Positions 17,133 to 26,515 of a stretch of 64,000 nt of DNA are shown piece after piece. The translations under genes were made by a program, and so were the position numbers. Where the stretch lies: the NCBI GenBank assembly GCA_001804805.1, contig MHBH01000026.1:124001-188000 (forward strand), written 5' to 3'. The notes under the pieces were generated by a model, which made no database searches, was not told the DNA's origin, and worked only from the letters and a program-made list of their open reading frames with translations. Position 1 is the stretch's first letter, and each line of letters opens with the position of its first letter. This stretch comes from Lentisphaerae bacterium GWF2_49_21 (GTDB taxonomy: Bacteria; Verrucomicrobiota; Lentisphaeria; Victivallales; GWF2-50-93).

Positions 17133-17738
17133 TCATCTTCCTCTTGTAATCCTGTCCAGTTTTTCTGAACATCTGTTGAAAGCTTCTACGACAGAAGGAT
17201 CGTATTTATGCCCTGAACATCTGTTGATCTCCTCTGCAACACGTGGAAAAGACTTCTTTTTGCTGTAGTTCCTGTCGGACCTCATTGCGTCAAATGAATC
17301 AGCCACGCAGCATATCCTCGCCCCGAGGCAGATCTTCCTGCCTTTGAGTCCGAGAGGATAACCAGTTCCATCCCAGAATTCATGATGTTGGAGGATTATT
17401 TTAGAAAGATCTTCCAGCTCCGTATAATATCGGGTGATTTTAAGGCTGAGGGCAGGGTGGTTTTTTATAATATCATATTCACTTTTAGTCAGAGGCTCAG
17501 GCTTGTCCAGTATTTTGGAAGGTATGAATATCTTGCCGATATCATGGTATAAAGTTCCGTTTCTGATTGTACGCAGCTCATCGGCATCACTTATACCCAT
17601 ATGTTTCGCAATGAGCACCGCCATGAGGCTGATGCGGCAGCTGTGGGAGTGGGTATACGGATCCAGCATCTTGAATACTTCATGGATGCTTTTCCCGGAC
17701 AAGTCCGGACACAGTTCATATCTTAAGATTTTTGTCAT
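17133..17738 (-). CDS. HD-GYP domain c-di-GMP phosphodiesterase
   Basis: About 201 residues from the ATG at 17738 (MTKILRYELCPD); an earlier ATG at 17798 would overlap pgaD by 83 bases. It is a stand-alone HD-GYP domain with YHDIGKI, IPSKILDKPEPLT, HHEFWDGTGYP (HHExxDGxGYP) and DSFDAMRSDRNY, so metal and substrate residues look intact. The family degrades c-di-GMP. Because PgaC/PgaD activity depends on c-di-GMP binding in characterised systems, a phosphodiesterase in the same operon would provide negative feedback. The start lies inside the 3' end of pgaD. Confidence 0.88.
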   Translation of the reverse strand: MTKILRYELCPDLSGKSIHEVFKMLDPYTHSHSCRISLMAVLIAKHMGISDADELRTIRNGTLYHDIGKIFIPSKILDKPEPLTKSEYDIIKNHPALSLKITRYYTELEDLSKIILQHHEFWDGTGYPLGLKGRKICLGARICCVADSFDAMRSDRNYSKKKSFPRVAEEINRCSGHKYDPSVVEAFNRCSEKLDRITRGR

Positions 17739-18243
17739 GATGCTTCGCCTGGTTGAGAGGCGCGTAGAGAGCCTTGAACTTTGTTTTTTTCCCGTCATCT
17801 ATTTCAATAATGTCGTCTTTAAGGAAATAAAAGTCAATGTTACTGGATTCCTGGAGAGCTAAAATATTCTCCTGATGCACCTTGTAGTACTCAGCCATCT
17901 TATCAGGTGTCGCTTCTCCCCTTGTGATACGTCGGTCTTTTCCTTTGAATCTCCAGGCATTGTAGCGGCTCCAGCCGAACATCAGGAGGTAAATAATGAT
18001 CAGGACGCCGGCGCCGATTCCGAAATATTCCGGATTGTCCATACCTTCTAGATCGATCAACTCATACTTGAAGAACCTGAGTGTCACATACCAGAGAATC
18101 ACGATAATAAGCGGACGGATCAAAATCATCCAGGCGACCCAACCGAGTATGTGAAGGCTCCATTCAGTGTAATACTTGGTCTTTGAAACCAAAGCGGGCC
18201 TGTCGATGATGAGAGGCTTGTCAAACTGTTTCTGGTCGTTCAT
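17716..18243 (-). CDS. pgaD: PgaD-like inner-membrane subunit of PNAG synthase
   Basis: About 175 residues from the ATG at 18243, which overlaps the pgaC stop (ATGA). It has an N-terminal 'KPLIIDRPALVSKTKYYTEWSL' segment typical of PgaD, two membrane helices (about 42-62 and 82-100) and a cytoplasmic C-terminal half. PgaD forms the c-di-GMP-responsive synthase with PgaC. At 175 aa it is longer than E. coli PgaD (about 137 aa), with an extended C-terminal tail that overlaps the HD-GYP gene. Confidence 0.85.
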   Translation of the reverse strand: MNDQKQFDKPLIIDRPALVSKTKYYTEWSLHILGWVAWMILIRPLIIVILWYVTLRFFKYELIDLEGMDNPEYFGIGAGVLIIIYLLMFGWSRYNAWRFKGKDRRITRGEATPDKMAEYYKVHQENILALQESSNIDFYFLKDDIIEIDDGKKTKFKALYAPLNQAKHHDKNLKI

Positions 18244-19475
18244 GACAACCCCCTGTCCGGGCTTTCCCATACAGCCAATGTATTCTTTTTCTTAAGAAGG
18301 GCCTTAGGAAAAGCGATGATCGTAGTTATGCAGGTTACGATCCAGTAGATTGCAGGATACCATATCATCCACGGAATTACTTTGAGGAGGGTTCTGTCGT
18401 ATCTCGCATCAAACATGATTCCCACTGTAAGCTGGAGCATGCAGACACCTGCCAGCATTACGCCGGTCCAACCGGGGGAAAGGACATTTCTGACAACGAG
18501 ATCCTGGGGTAGGGGCACATTGAGCAAGTGGAGGATCCAAAGGATGACCGTCAGGAGGAGCATATAGCACCACAGGACGCTTGCTGCATATTCCAGATAT
18601 ATGGGCCATATGCGGCGGTTTTTCCATGAAATCAGTTCCCGGAAATATTTTATGAGGACTTCTGCCCCTCCCTGGGACCAGCGGAGGCGCTGCTTGAAGA
18701 GACCATTCAATGTCTCTGGCACGAGGATCCAGCAGAGGGCGCGCGCCTCGTATCTTATGTCCCATTTGTCCATCTGCAGCTTCCAGCTTACATCGATGTC
18801 CTCGGTGACCATGTTGTTCGACCACCAGCCTACGTCAAGCAGGGCTTTTTTCCTGAATGCCGCGACAACTCCGGATACAGTATAAATTTTGCCAAGTATC
18901 CTCTGAGTCCTTTTAATCATTCCAATGATGGTGGAGTATTCTCCGACCTGGATCTTGGCGAGAAGTGTCGTTCTGTTCCTGACTTTCGGATTGCCTGTGA
19001 CAGCTCCAACCCTGGGGAAATTGACAAAATGCCAGAGCATCCATTTCACCGCATCCGGATCAAGCAGAGCGTCAGCGTCAATTCCGACAAGGAATTCCCC
19101 CCTGCTCGCCATTGCCGCCATAGTAAGGCCAGTTCCCTTTCCCTGGTTGCTCTTAAGGGTTATGACTCGCAGGCTGCTGAATTCCTTCTGAAGACTGCGG
19201 AGAATCTCTCCGGTCCTGTCATGGCTCGCATCATCGATTGCGATGATCTCAAAATTGCGGTAGGTCTGGAGTTGTAGGTATCTGATGGTGTCCTCGATAC
19301 ATTCCTCCTCATTGTGGCATGGGACAAGGACTGATACCATCGGATTTTCCTGAATTTCCGGCTCCTTAATGAGATATTTGTCCCTGTAGACACGGAAAAG
19401 TATGGATCCGAACATCCAGATGAAACCCATCAGAAGGGGGTAATAGAACACAAAATTGTATATGAAATCCATCAT
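18240..19475 (-). CDS. pgaC: Poly-beta-1,6-N-acetylglucosamine synthase (GT2)
   Basis: 411 residues: N-terminal membrane helix, a family 2 glycosyltransferase domain with VPCHNEEE, AIDDASHDRT, GIDADALLDPDAV, TEDIDVSWKL and the QRLRWSQGG (QxxRW) processive motif, then three C-terminal membrane helices. It polymerises UDP-GlcNAc into PNAG and extrudes it across the inner membrane. It lies between pgaB (12-base gap) and pgaD (4-base overlap), the standard order. Confidence 0.93.
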   Translation of the reverse strand: MMDFIYNFVFYYPLLMGFIWMFGSILFRVYRDKYLIKEPEIQENPMVSVLVPCHNEEECIEDTIRYLQLQTYRNFEIIAIDDASHDRTGEILRSLQKEFSSLRVITLKSNQGKGTGLTMAAMASRGEFLVGIDADALLDPDAVKWMLWHFVNFPRVGAVTGNPKVRNRTTLLAKIQVGEYSTIIGMIKRTQRILGKIYTVSGVVAAFRKKALLDVGWWSNNMVTEDIDVSWKLQMDKWDIRYEARALCWILVPETLNGLFKQRLRWSQGGAEVLIKYFRELISWKNRRIWPIYLEYAASVLWCYMLLLTVILWILHLLNVPLPQDLVVRNVLSPGWTGVMLAGVCMLQLTVGIMFDARYDRTLLKVIPWMIWYPAIYWIVTCITTIIAFPKALLKKKNTLAVWESPDRGLS

Positions 19476-19487
19476 CGGTCGTTTTTC

Positions 19488-21470
19488 CTATTTCTTGTCA
19501 AAAGGGAAATACTTTGACGATATCATGTCGGAAATGATCCTGGCGTCCGGCCTGTTTCCGATATAATCGTCCGGATAATAGGCTATATGATGGGCGCCGG
19601 CCGCCGCCAGTATCCTGAGCCATCCGTTTACGGTATCCGAATCAATCCATTTGTCCTTTTCCCAGTCGAACGCCTGCGTCTTGAATACGGTCCTGTTCAA
19701 GCCATCAGGATGCTCGGACGCCTTTTTCACAAGCGATTTCAGCCATCTTGTCTCCCAGAATATATCCTCCATTCTAGGGTATGCCATTATGACTGCGTAG
19801 TCGTAACGCTTGAGTGTCTGTGCGTAGTTCTGGCAGAACCATTCCTCGCTTTCGGGCTTCAAAAGAACTGGGGCATAGAGAGTTCTTGCAAATCGGATTT
19901 CAGGGCGGTAATAGAGGACCTTTTTCTTGATCCTGTCGGTTAGGGACATGATCTTTTCGGTCTTGAGATCCGTCCATTTGTTTTTCTGATCGCCGTTCAG
20001 CTTGTCGAACGGGATGCTCGCATCTCCGGAGATCTTGGCGTACTCCCTGAGGGCATCAGGACTGAAATCCTCGTAGTCGTTCATATATGCGTCGTCCTGG
20101 AAGATCACTCCGTCGAAATCGCAGTGCGCAGCGAGATCCTCGAATATCATCTCGATTTTCCTGCAGGCCTCCTCGTTGAACGGGGACAGGCGCTTGTACC
20201 AGGAGGTCGACGGCTGGATCTTCCCGTTGCGGAATTCGCAGACGCGCAGCCTCTCATTCTCATTTTCATCGGGGAGGACATAGGTCATGGCCGGCATCCA
20301 GGCATATACCATGATCCCCCTTATGAAGATCGAACGCGCTATCCTGCTGAAGATGTCGGCCTTGACCGGAAGGACCCTGTTGTTGAAATACACCGACGAC
20401 ACATTTCCATCGCCCTTGTCGTCGCAGAAGGCCTGAAGGTAGACCGCGGATGGTTTCAGGCTGAAGATCCTCTCTATGAAAGCATCGATGTTCTTCGAAA
20501 GTTTTTCCGGATCCGGATCATATACTGAATCGATGTCGGCATGGACAATGCGCAGCCTTTCCGTGTTGATGAACTTCCTCTGGAACATCTCCGCGAAGTT
20601 TTCTATGGACGGATTGTTCATTATCATGAAGCGCGGGATGGCTTCAGTCCTGTCCGGAGTGGCGAAGCCGTCGTCGAGGGTGAACATGAACTTGAAGCCC
20701 GCCTTCTGCGCCTCCTCAATTCCTGCATGATTGTATCTTCCATAGGGCCAGACCAGTATCTCCGGAGCAATTCCCGTCTTTTCCCTGATCAGGGAGGAAG
20801 ATTTGCCGAGATCCCCGGAGATTCTTTTCAGATATTCATCTTTTGTCTCATATCTCTTCAGATCAGGAAAGTAGGTCCTGGTCTGGATTGCCGGAGCTAT
20901 GCTTCCGAGAGGATTCATAAGGACTCCCCTGTGCTGTGCATGGCTGTGGCTTGCAATTTTCACAAGCCCGGAGCTGGCGACTTCCCGCAGCTGCTCCCAG
21001 CTCATGAACGTCTTATTGTATTCAGGTTCGTCGGGAGGAGTATCTATCCAGCTTGATACCACGGCGAGGACCGCAGGACACTTGTACAGTTTCAGCAGGG
21101 GGAATACATGCCTGTAGAAGCTTTCATAGGCGTCGTCAAATGAAATGAGAACCGCTTTTTCCGGAAGTTTCTTTTCCCCTGTTTTCGCCTTCAGGATGTC
21201 GTCCGTGCCGATGAAGCTGCATCCCTGAGACTTCAAAAATTCGAGCTGCCTGACAAAGGATTCGAGTTCGACCGCATATCCGTCCTTGTCATCGGCTATC
21301 TTGACGGGAATGTCATGGTAGCAGAGTACCAGGAAGGAATTTGCGGGGAAGCCTTTGGTGAAATCTACGGGCTTGCTGGATTTGAAATCACCTCCTGAAA
21401 ACATGGAAAGGTTCTGTGCCGCCGAGGAGAGGCAGATTATGAAAACTGTGAACAATGCAATTATTTTCAA
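19488..21470 (-). CDS. pgaB: PNAG N-deacetylase / glycoside hydrolase
   Basis: 660 residues with an N-terminal signal sequence (MKIIALFTVFIICLSSAAQN) but no clear lipobox. The deacetylase domain has LVLCYHDIP, ISFDDAYESFY, ASHSHAQHRG and VLVWPYGRYN. The C-terminal GH153-like domain (about 330-650) carries DGVIFQDDAYMND, matching the catalytic Asp pair of PgaB. It partially deacetylates PNAG in the periplasm for export. Contains a near-copy of the 13-bp palindrome at 20228. Confidence 0.93.
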   Translation of the reverse strand: MKIIALFTVFIICLSSAAQNLSMFSGGDFKSSKPVDFTKGFPANSFLVLCYHDIPVKIADDKDGYAVELESFVRQLEFLKSQGCSFIGTDDILKAKTGEKKLPEKAVLISFDDAYESFYRHVFPLLKLYKCPAVLAVVSSWIDTPPDEPEYNKTFMSWEQLREVASSGLVKIASHSHAQHRGVLMNPLGSIAPAIQTRTYFPDLKRYETKDEYLKRISGDLGKSSSLIREKTGIAPEILVWPYGRYNHAGIEEAQKAGFKFMFTLDDGFATPDRTEAIPRFMIMNNPSIENFAEMFQRKFINTERLRIVHADIDSVYDPDPEKLSKNIDAFIERIFSLKPSAVYLQAFCDDKGDGNVSSVYFNNRVLPVKADIFSRIARSIFIRGIMVYAWMPAMTYVLPDENENERLRVCEFRNGKIQPSTSWYKRLSPFNEEACRKIEMIFEDLAAHCDFDGVIFQDDAYMNDYEDFSPDALREYAKISGDASIPFDKLNGDQKNKWTDLKTEKIMSLTDRIKKKVLYYRPEIRFARTLYAPVLLKPESEEWFCQNYAQTLKRYDYAVIMAYPRMEDIFWETRWLKSLVKKASEHPDGLNRTVFKTQAFDWEKDKWIDSDTVNGWLRILAAAGAHHIAYYPDDYIGNRPDARIISDMISSKYFPFDKK

Positions 21471-21486
21471 AGTATTGGTTCCTCTG

Positions 21487-24400
21487 TTAGAACTTCCAGG
21501 TTAAAGTTGAATACAGACCCCAGGAGAAGGGACTGTCGCTGCCATAGCGTTCCTTGCCGGCCTTGCCCCCGACTATAAAACCAAAATAATCCGTCAGATG
21601 ATACTCCTGCTCATATCGGAGGTAATATTGGCTTTTGCAGTTGAAGCCCTTTTCCCAGTGTGGGCCGATTCCGATGAACATCCTGTCGGTTATGGAAGTC
21701 TCATATCGCCTGTACCAGAGATGTTCCACCATGGGCACAAGATAAATGGAAGTATAATATTTCGGGGCGTAATATTCGCTGTCCCGGTATTTTGTGTTTG
21801 TCGTAGTGGATCCCTCAAGCGCGACTCTGAATTTCCAGTATGCCGATGAGTACAATCCCTTGTCTATTTTCCAGCTGTATGTCTGGTTGAGATTGCCGTC
21901 GGAGACCCAGACATTGGAGAATCCGGCGTTGACGATCAAGTCCTCGCTGAAGCGGTACTCCGCGGAAATATTAGCCTCCTGCCCCTTTTTGCCGAACAGA
22001 AGCGCCTTCGGGGGCATGTTCAAGGTATATGAATTGTAAAAGCCCGTCAGGGTGAGATGATCGGTCGGCTTATACCTCAGCCCCGCCATGAAGCCGGGAT
22101 TTTCCGCGTGATAATCCATGGAGGCTTCGCCGAATATGGACAGATCACGGTCGAGTCGCCAGTCGAATCCGATCGCTCCGCGGAAGATGTTTCTCCTTTT
22201 CCCCTCCTGATTTGAATCCTTGGGCTGCGACGTTAAGAGCCATAACATCTCGGTGTATATCTTCCTGTCCGGATATATCGGCTGGTCGAGGCGTATGGTT
22301 ATGCCGGAACCGTCCACGAAGCTTCCTTCATTGCTGTAGTTGCTGTCGATCGTGAGGGTTCTCTTCTCCTGGAGCTCCAGGGATCTCTGCAGCTTCTTTA
22401 CTGCCAGGTCTGCCGGATAGGTTTTTGCGAGTTCCGCAGCAAGGGATCTGGCCTGTTCCCATTCGTCGTTTTCATTCAAGGTGTATGCCATTCCGATCTG
22501 GGCCGCCTTGTCCTTGGGATCAAGTGTTGCAGATATCTGGAATTCCTCCAGTGCGAGCCTGAACCAGCCACGGTAGTAATGAACATAGGCCAGGGCAGTC
22601 CTGATGTTCGTATTGTAAGGGGCCCTGTAATGGAGATCCGTCAGGTATTCATCCGCATATGAGAGCTGATCATTGTAAATGTACCACCAGCCTCGTTCAA
22701 CGGCAACATCCATCTTGTCGGGATTCTCGATGTAGACGCCGTCCGGACGCGCGAATGCCGGGGTTTCCTTTTCCAGGAACTCAAGTATTTCGTCTGCAGC
22801 CCTCTGGTCCTCGAGTTCGATCAGGCACGCATAGATGCCCTGGAGCGTAAGATAGTTGTCGGGATAACTGTCCTTGCCAGACTTTTTCAGTTCCTCATGG
22901 AGTTCCCTGTACATGGCAAGCGCTGTGTCGGGCTGGCGGCAGTAAAGGTATGCTGAAGCAACGTTCTGCCTCAGCCATGAAGGAGTATCGATGCCTTCCT
23001 TCCTGAGGTTTTCATATTCCTTGATCAGATCCTGCATCTTCTCGGCCTGGAAAAGAGCCAGTATCCTGTCGAAGCGCGCACGTATCTTGAGTTGCTCGGC
23101 GTCTTCCGCGGCTTCAGGTATGCCCTTGTATTTTTCATAAGTCAGGATATTCCCATCGATAATATCGATTGCCTTCCTGTAATCCTTCCAGGAGAGCTGT
23201 TCCGCCGCAAGATCCCCCATGATCCTTTTTTTCACCGCATATGACACGTCGTCTCCCGAGTCCTTCAGCATCTGATCCGCGAGTATTGCAGCCTTGATGT
23301 CAAGGAGGATGTGGTATTTGGCATTTACTGAAGGACGGTAGAACTTGTTTATTGAAAGAATCTTCTGGTTGAGATCATATGCCTCGATGTATTTCCTGGA
23401 AAGCTGCAGCAGTGTCACCTTCAGGAAGAGCAGATCCGGATTGGAAGGGTCAGCGGCTATCAACTCGTCGGAGATCTTCATAGCTTCCTGGATCCCTGTT
23501 TTCTCCTGTATCAGTGTTTCAACCAGCATTCTCTTGGCGTCAGCATCATCAGGATTGTTTTTCAGATAGGTCTTCAAAAAGTTTCCAGCCTCGTCGTATC
23601 TGCCTTCGACAATATAAGCTTCACAGGGCAGCATCTCCAGCCATTTCGGCGGTTTCTGGTATTTCTTCATTTCGTCCCGGATGAAAGATTGGGCCTCGGC
23701 GGCATGTCCGGCACCGACCATCGAGAAAGCTTTTCCTTTGACAGCTGAAGGATTGTCTCCGTTCAATGCCAGGGACTTTTCATAGCAGTCGATGGCTTCT
23801 GCGTATCTGCCGGTCCTCCTGTAGGCGGTTCCTGCCGCATCAAACACGTTTGCCTTCGGAGAATAGCTGTCCTTGTAATTGGAATAAACGGCAATGGCAT
23901 CCTTATATTTCTCCGCCCAGACCAGAACCATGATCTTGTCGGCCAGGATCACAGGTTTCTCGTAATTGAGTTCGATCAGCCTGTCGAAGATAACTAAAGC
24001 CTCGTCATATTTTCCATTCCTTGCGTCATGCACTGCCTTCGAATGTATTTGCGAGAGAGACTTGTTAAGCAATTCCCTATCCTTGCCGGCAGACGAAATC
24101 TTCCTGCTGATCTCGTCTATGGCCTCGTTGAGCTTTCCATCCCTTATGAGCCTGTCTGTTTCTGGTTCAACCGCCATCTCCGGTTTTTCTGTTTTCTGAA
24201 CAGATGTCTCCTCAGTTGCCGCTCTTTCAGGTTTTATGGCAGAAGGCTTGTTTTCAACCGGCATGGAGGCGATTTCCTTCGCGAGATATGCTGGAGCTTT
24301 TCTCTCTTTGTAATATTCATCGTAGAGATTTCGTGCCTCATCCTTCCTGCCAGCCCAGGAAAGCACAAGGATGTAGTCGGACATCATGGCTACATCATTT

Positions 24401-25062
24401 TCATTGTTCTTCAGAAGCCCCTTTAAAATATCAAGGGATTCCTGATGCCTGCCGGCCTTGGCGGCCTCCACTGCCTTTCCGTGTTGCGCCCTGGCATACA
24501 GTTTCCGCATCCATTCAGGGATCTCCTTCAGTCCTTTGCTGCGGGCATCAAGATATTTCAGGGCCTTTTCTGAATTGCCTGAGTTTGCACAGGCTTCAAC
24601 CATGAGCCTGACAAGAGATTCGTCCTTCTCGTTTTTTTGAAGATATTTTTCGAAGAGAGATGCTGATTCCGAATACTTTCCAAGCTTGCAGTAGACGACA
24701 GCCATTTCAACCTGGACAGGCTCAGGTATCTTGAAGTCCTTTGGAATTCCATCATATGCTTTTAGGGCTTCATCATATCTGCCGGCCCACTTGAATATCA
24801 CAACTGCGTCGCAAAGGACATCGGGTGCATTTTTGGTTTCAGCCAGGACTTTTTTGATTCCTGCTGCCGCTTCGTCATATTTGCCGTTTCTGGCATTGAC
24901 CACGGCCTGTCTGCGCTGGGAATCGGTATTGCGTGCAAACAGGTCGTCGAGGATGTCGGCACTCGTAGAGAATGCCAGCATAGAAAACAGAAATAAAAAG
25001 AATGGTTTAATATTGAATCCCGTATCTTTAGAACCCATATTGAAAAAAGCAAAATAAAACAT
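21487..25062 (-). CDS. pgaA: PNAG outer-membrane export porin with TPR superhelix
   Basis: 1191 residues, longer than E. coli PgaA (about 807). After an N-terminal signal region (FFLFLFSMLAFSTSA) come many TPR units over residues ~35-850 and a C-terminal 16-strand-type beta-barrel domain (about 890-1191) ending in Trp-Lys-Phe. The TPR part binds deacetylated PNAG and PgaB, and the barrel exports the polymer. Neither the ATG at 25062 nor the one at 25038 has a good SD, so the exact start is uncertain. It is the first gene of the operon and diverges from the diguanylate cyclase gene across a 51-base gap. Confidence 0.9.
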   Translation of the reverse strand: MFYFAFFNMGSKDTGFNIKPFFLFLFSMLAFSTSADILDDLFARNTDSQRRQAVVNARNGKYDEAAAGIKKVLAETKNAPDVLCDAVVIFKWAGRYDEALKAYDGIPKDFKIPEPVQVEMAVVYCKLGKYSESASLFEKYLQKNEKDESLVRLMVEACANSGNSEKALKYLDARSKGLKEIPEWMRKLYARAQHGKAVEAAKAGRHQESLDILKGLLKNNENDVAMMSDYILVLSWAGRKDEARNLYDEYYKERKAPAYLAKEIASMPVENKPSAIKPERAATEETSVQKTEKPEMAVEPETDRLIRDGKLNEAIDEISRKISSAGKDRELLNKSLSQIHSKAVHDARNGKYDEALVIFDRLIELNYEKPVILADKIMVLVWAEKYKDAIAVYSNYKDSYSPKANVFDAAGTAYRRTGRYAEAIDCYEKSLALNGDNPSAVKGKAFSMVGAGHAAEAQSFIRDEMKKYQKPPKWLEMLPCEAYIVEGRYDEAGNFLKTYLKNNPDDADAKRMLVETLIQEKTGIQEAMKISDELIAADPSNPDLLFLKVTLLQLSRKYIEAYDLNQKILSINKFYRPSVNAKYHILLDIKAAILADQMLKDSGDDVSYAVKKRIMGDLAAEQLSWKDYRKAIDIIDGNILTYEKYKGIPEAAEDAEQLKIRARFDRILALFQAEKMQDLIKEYENLRKEGIDTPSWLRQNVASAYLYCRQPDTALAMYRELHEELKKSGKDSYPDNYLTLQGIYACLIELEDQRAADEILEFLEKETPAFARPDGVYIENPDKMDVAVERGWWYIYNDQLSYADEYLTDLHYRAPYNTNIRTALAYVHYYRGWFRLALEEFQISATLDPKDKAAQIGMAYTLNENDEWEQARSLAAELAKTYPADLAVKKLQRSLELQEKRTLTIDSNYSNEGSFVDGSGITIRLDQPIYPDRKIYTEMLWLLTSQPKDSNQEGKRRNIFRGAIGFDWRLDRDLSIFGEASMDYHAENPGFMAGLRYKPTDHLTLTGFYNSYTLNMPPKALLFGKKGQEANISAEYRFSEDLIVNAGFSNVWVSDGNLNQTYSWKIDKGLYSSAYWKFRVALEGSTTTNTKYRDSEYYAPKYYTSIYLVPMVEHLWYRRYETSITDRMFIGIGPHWEKGFNCKSQYYLRYEQEYHLTDYFGFIVGGKAGKERYGSDSPFSWGLYSTLTWKF

Positions 25063-25113
25063 AGCTTAAAGACAACCAGTAATATATGGTTATAAAAGGG
25101 TTAAATCAATTTT

Positions 25114-26151
25114 ATGGATGATAATAACAGGCTGCTTGTCGAGATATTGAAGAACTGCCTGAAGCTGGATTCTCAGGCATATCTTCTATATAACAAGATA
25201 GGCGGTTGCTGTTCGGACGAAAATCAGAGGATCTTCTGGAACAGGCTTGCTGAGGACGAAAAGGATCATGTTGAATTCTGGAGCAAGGCACAGAAGCTCG
25301 CAGAAAAGGAACTGCTGCCAAATGTATTTGAAGATCCGGCCGCAACCTTGCAGAAATTCGAAAAGCTCCTGCAGAAAGTGCTGTATCTGATCAAGGGAAT
25401 AAAGGACTATTCCAATATGTCCGAAACCCTTGCGATAGCCTACCGCCTGGAGTTCCATATGCTCAGCCCCGAATTTGCCACCATGTTCCATATCTTCAGG
25501 AACCTTGAAGGGATTGACAATATTGAGGACGAATATGACAGGCATATAGAGGGATTCATCGCCAGTCTTATGAAATTTGGAGACAAGGTGCCTGAAGCTG
25601 AGATGCTCGGAGAGACTCTCCAGACGCTATGGACGGACTACAAGCGTCTTGCAAAGGAAAGCGCCTGCGATCTTCTTACAGGCCTTCTTAACAGGAGGGG
25701 ATTCTTCAATGCAGTCAATCCGGTGGTACATCTTGCATCCAGGAAGAAGTTCAAGGTGGTGTTCCTTATTGCGGACGTAGACCATTTTAAGAATATAAAT
25801 GATACGCATGGGCATCATCGGGGAGATGAAGTCCTGAAGTTCATTGCTTCAATAATTGAATCAAGCCTCAGGGAATCAGATATTGTCGGAAGGCATGGGG
25901 GTGAGGAGTTCATCGTTTATGCCGACTGCAAGGATCCGGACTCGATAAATCTCCTATGTGAGAAAATAAGGAAAAACGTTGAAGAGAAAACGGAAGCCGC
26001 CCTTGGTTTCAAGGTTACTGTCAGCATCGGCGCCAGTTCCGGTTTCATCGGCAACTCCGTAGAGCAGGAGATGATGGCGCTCATCCACAGGGCCGACCAG
26101 AACCTCTACAAGGCCAAGGCAGATGGCAGGAACAAGATTGTCTGCTTATAA
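25114..26151 (+). CDS. Diguanylate cyclase with N-terminal ferritin-like domain
   Basis: 345 residues. The N-terminal ~150 residues form a helical ferritin/rubrerythrin-like domain with candidate di-iron ligands (EDEKDHVEFW, LEFHML, EDEYDRHIEG). The GGDEF domain follows (about 175-345): DLLTGLLNRRGFF, ADVDHFKNINDTHGHHRGDEVL and the active site RHGGEEF. A product-inhibition I-site RESD lies five residues before GGEEF. It makes c-di-GMP. The divergent pgaA promoter is 51 bases away, so it probably feeds PNAG production, perhaps in response to oxygen or iron. Confidence 0.9.
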   Translation: MDDNNRLLVEILKNCLKLDSQAYLLYNKIGGCCSDENQRIFWNRLAEDEKDHVEFWSKAQKLAEKELLPNVFEDPAATLQKFEKLLQKVLYLIKGIKDYSNMSETLAIAYRLEFHMLSPEFATMFHIFRNLEGIDNIEDEYDRHIEGFIASLMKFGDKVPEAEMLGETLQTLWTDYKRLAKESACDLLTGLLNRRGFFNAVNPVVHLASRKKFKVVFLIADVDHFKNINDTHGHHRGDEVLKFIASIIESSLRESDIVGRHGGEEFIVYADCKDPDSINLLCEKIRKNVEEKTEAALGFKVTVSIGASSGFIGNSVEQEMMALIHRADQNLYKAKADGRNKIVCL

Positions 26152-26181
26152 ATAATTCCTCTGTCAATCGGAATTATTTAT
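26148..26181. terminator. Bidirectional hairpin between convergent genes
   Basis: ATAAATAATTCC (26148-26159) pairs with GGAATTATTTAT (26170-26181). It contains the stop codons of both the diguanylate cyclase gene and the convergent small membrane-protein gene. Confidence 0.6.
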
Positions 26182-26467
26182 CCTTCATCAGGAAGATCTC
26201 CGCATAGCTGATGATCCAGATCAGAATAAGGAAAACAGGGGATAGGATGAGATTCCTGTAGTTGAAAAGCCTCAGGTCCATTTCCTCGCCATCCAGCATT
26301 ATCTGCATGTTCCTGTATAATGGGTATGCGACCTCCCAGGTGAACCACAGGATGCAGAATATTCCTCCGGTAATCATCATCAGGCCCAGAAGCCATTTTT
26401 TAGCGAGAAGCTGCCCGACGCCAGGCGCTATAAGGTTTGCAGCAAGATATGCAGTCTTATTGTTCAA
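26174..26467 (-). CDS. Small membrane protein, unknown function (97 aa)
   Basis: 97 residues with an N-terminal 'KTAYLAANLIAPGVGQLLAKKWLLG' segment. This Gly-Gln-hydrophobic pattern resembles TM2-like small membrane proteins. Two hydrophobic helices are clear (about 28-48 and 74-92). GGAAGG lies upstream of the ATG. It is the last gene of the minus-strand block that begins at coaD, separated from fabH by a hairpin. Confidence 0.65.
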   Translation of the reverse strand: MNNKTAYLAANLIAPGVGQLLAKKWLLGLMMITGGIFCILWFTWEVAYPLYRNMQIMLDGEEMDLRLFNYRNLILSPVFLILIWIISYAEIFLMKDK

Positions 26468-26488
26468 GGACAGGCCTTCCCTTCATAT

Positions 26489-26515
26489 GTAAAAATTTCC
26501 TCAGGAAATTTTTAC
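26489..26515 (-). terminator. Perfect hairpin including the fabH stop codon
   Basis: GTAAAAATTTCC and GGAAATTTTTAC are exact complements around a 3-base loop; the arm contains the TAA of fabH. Confidence 0.5.
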
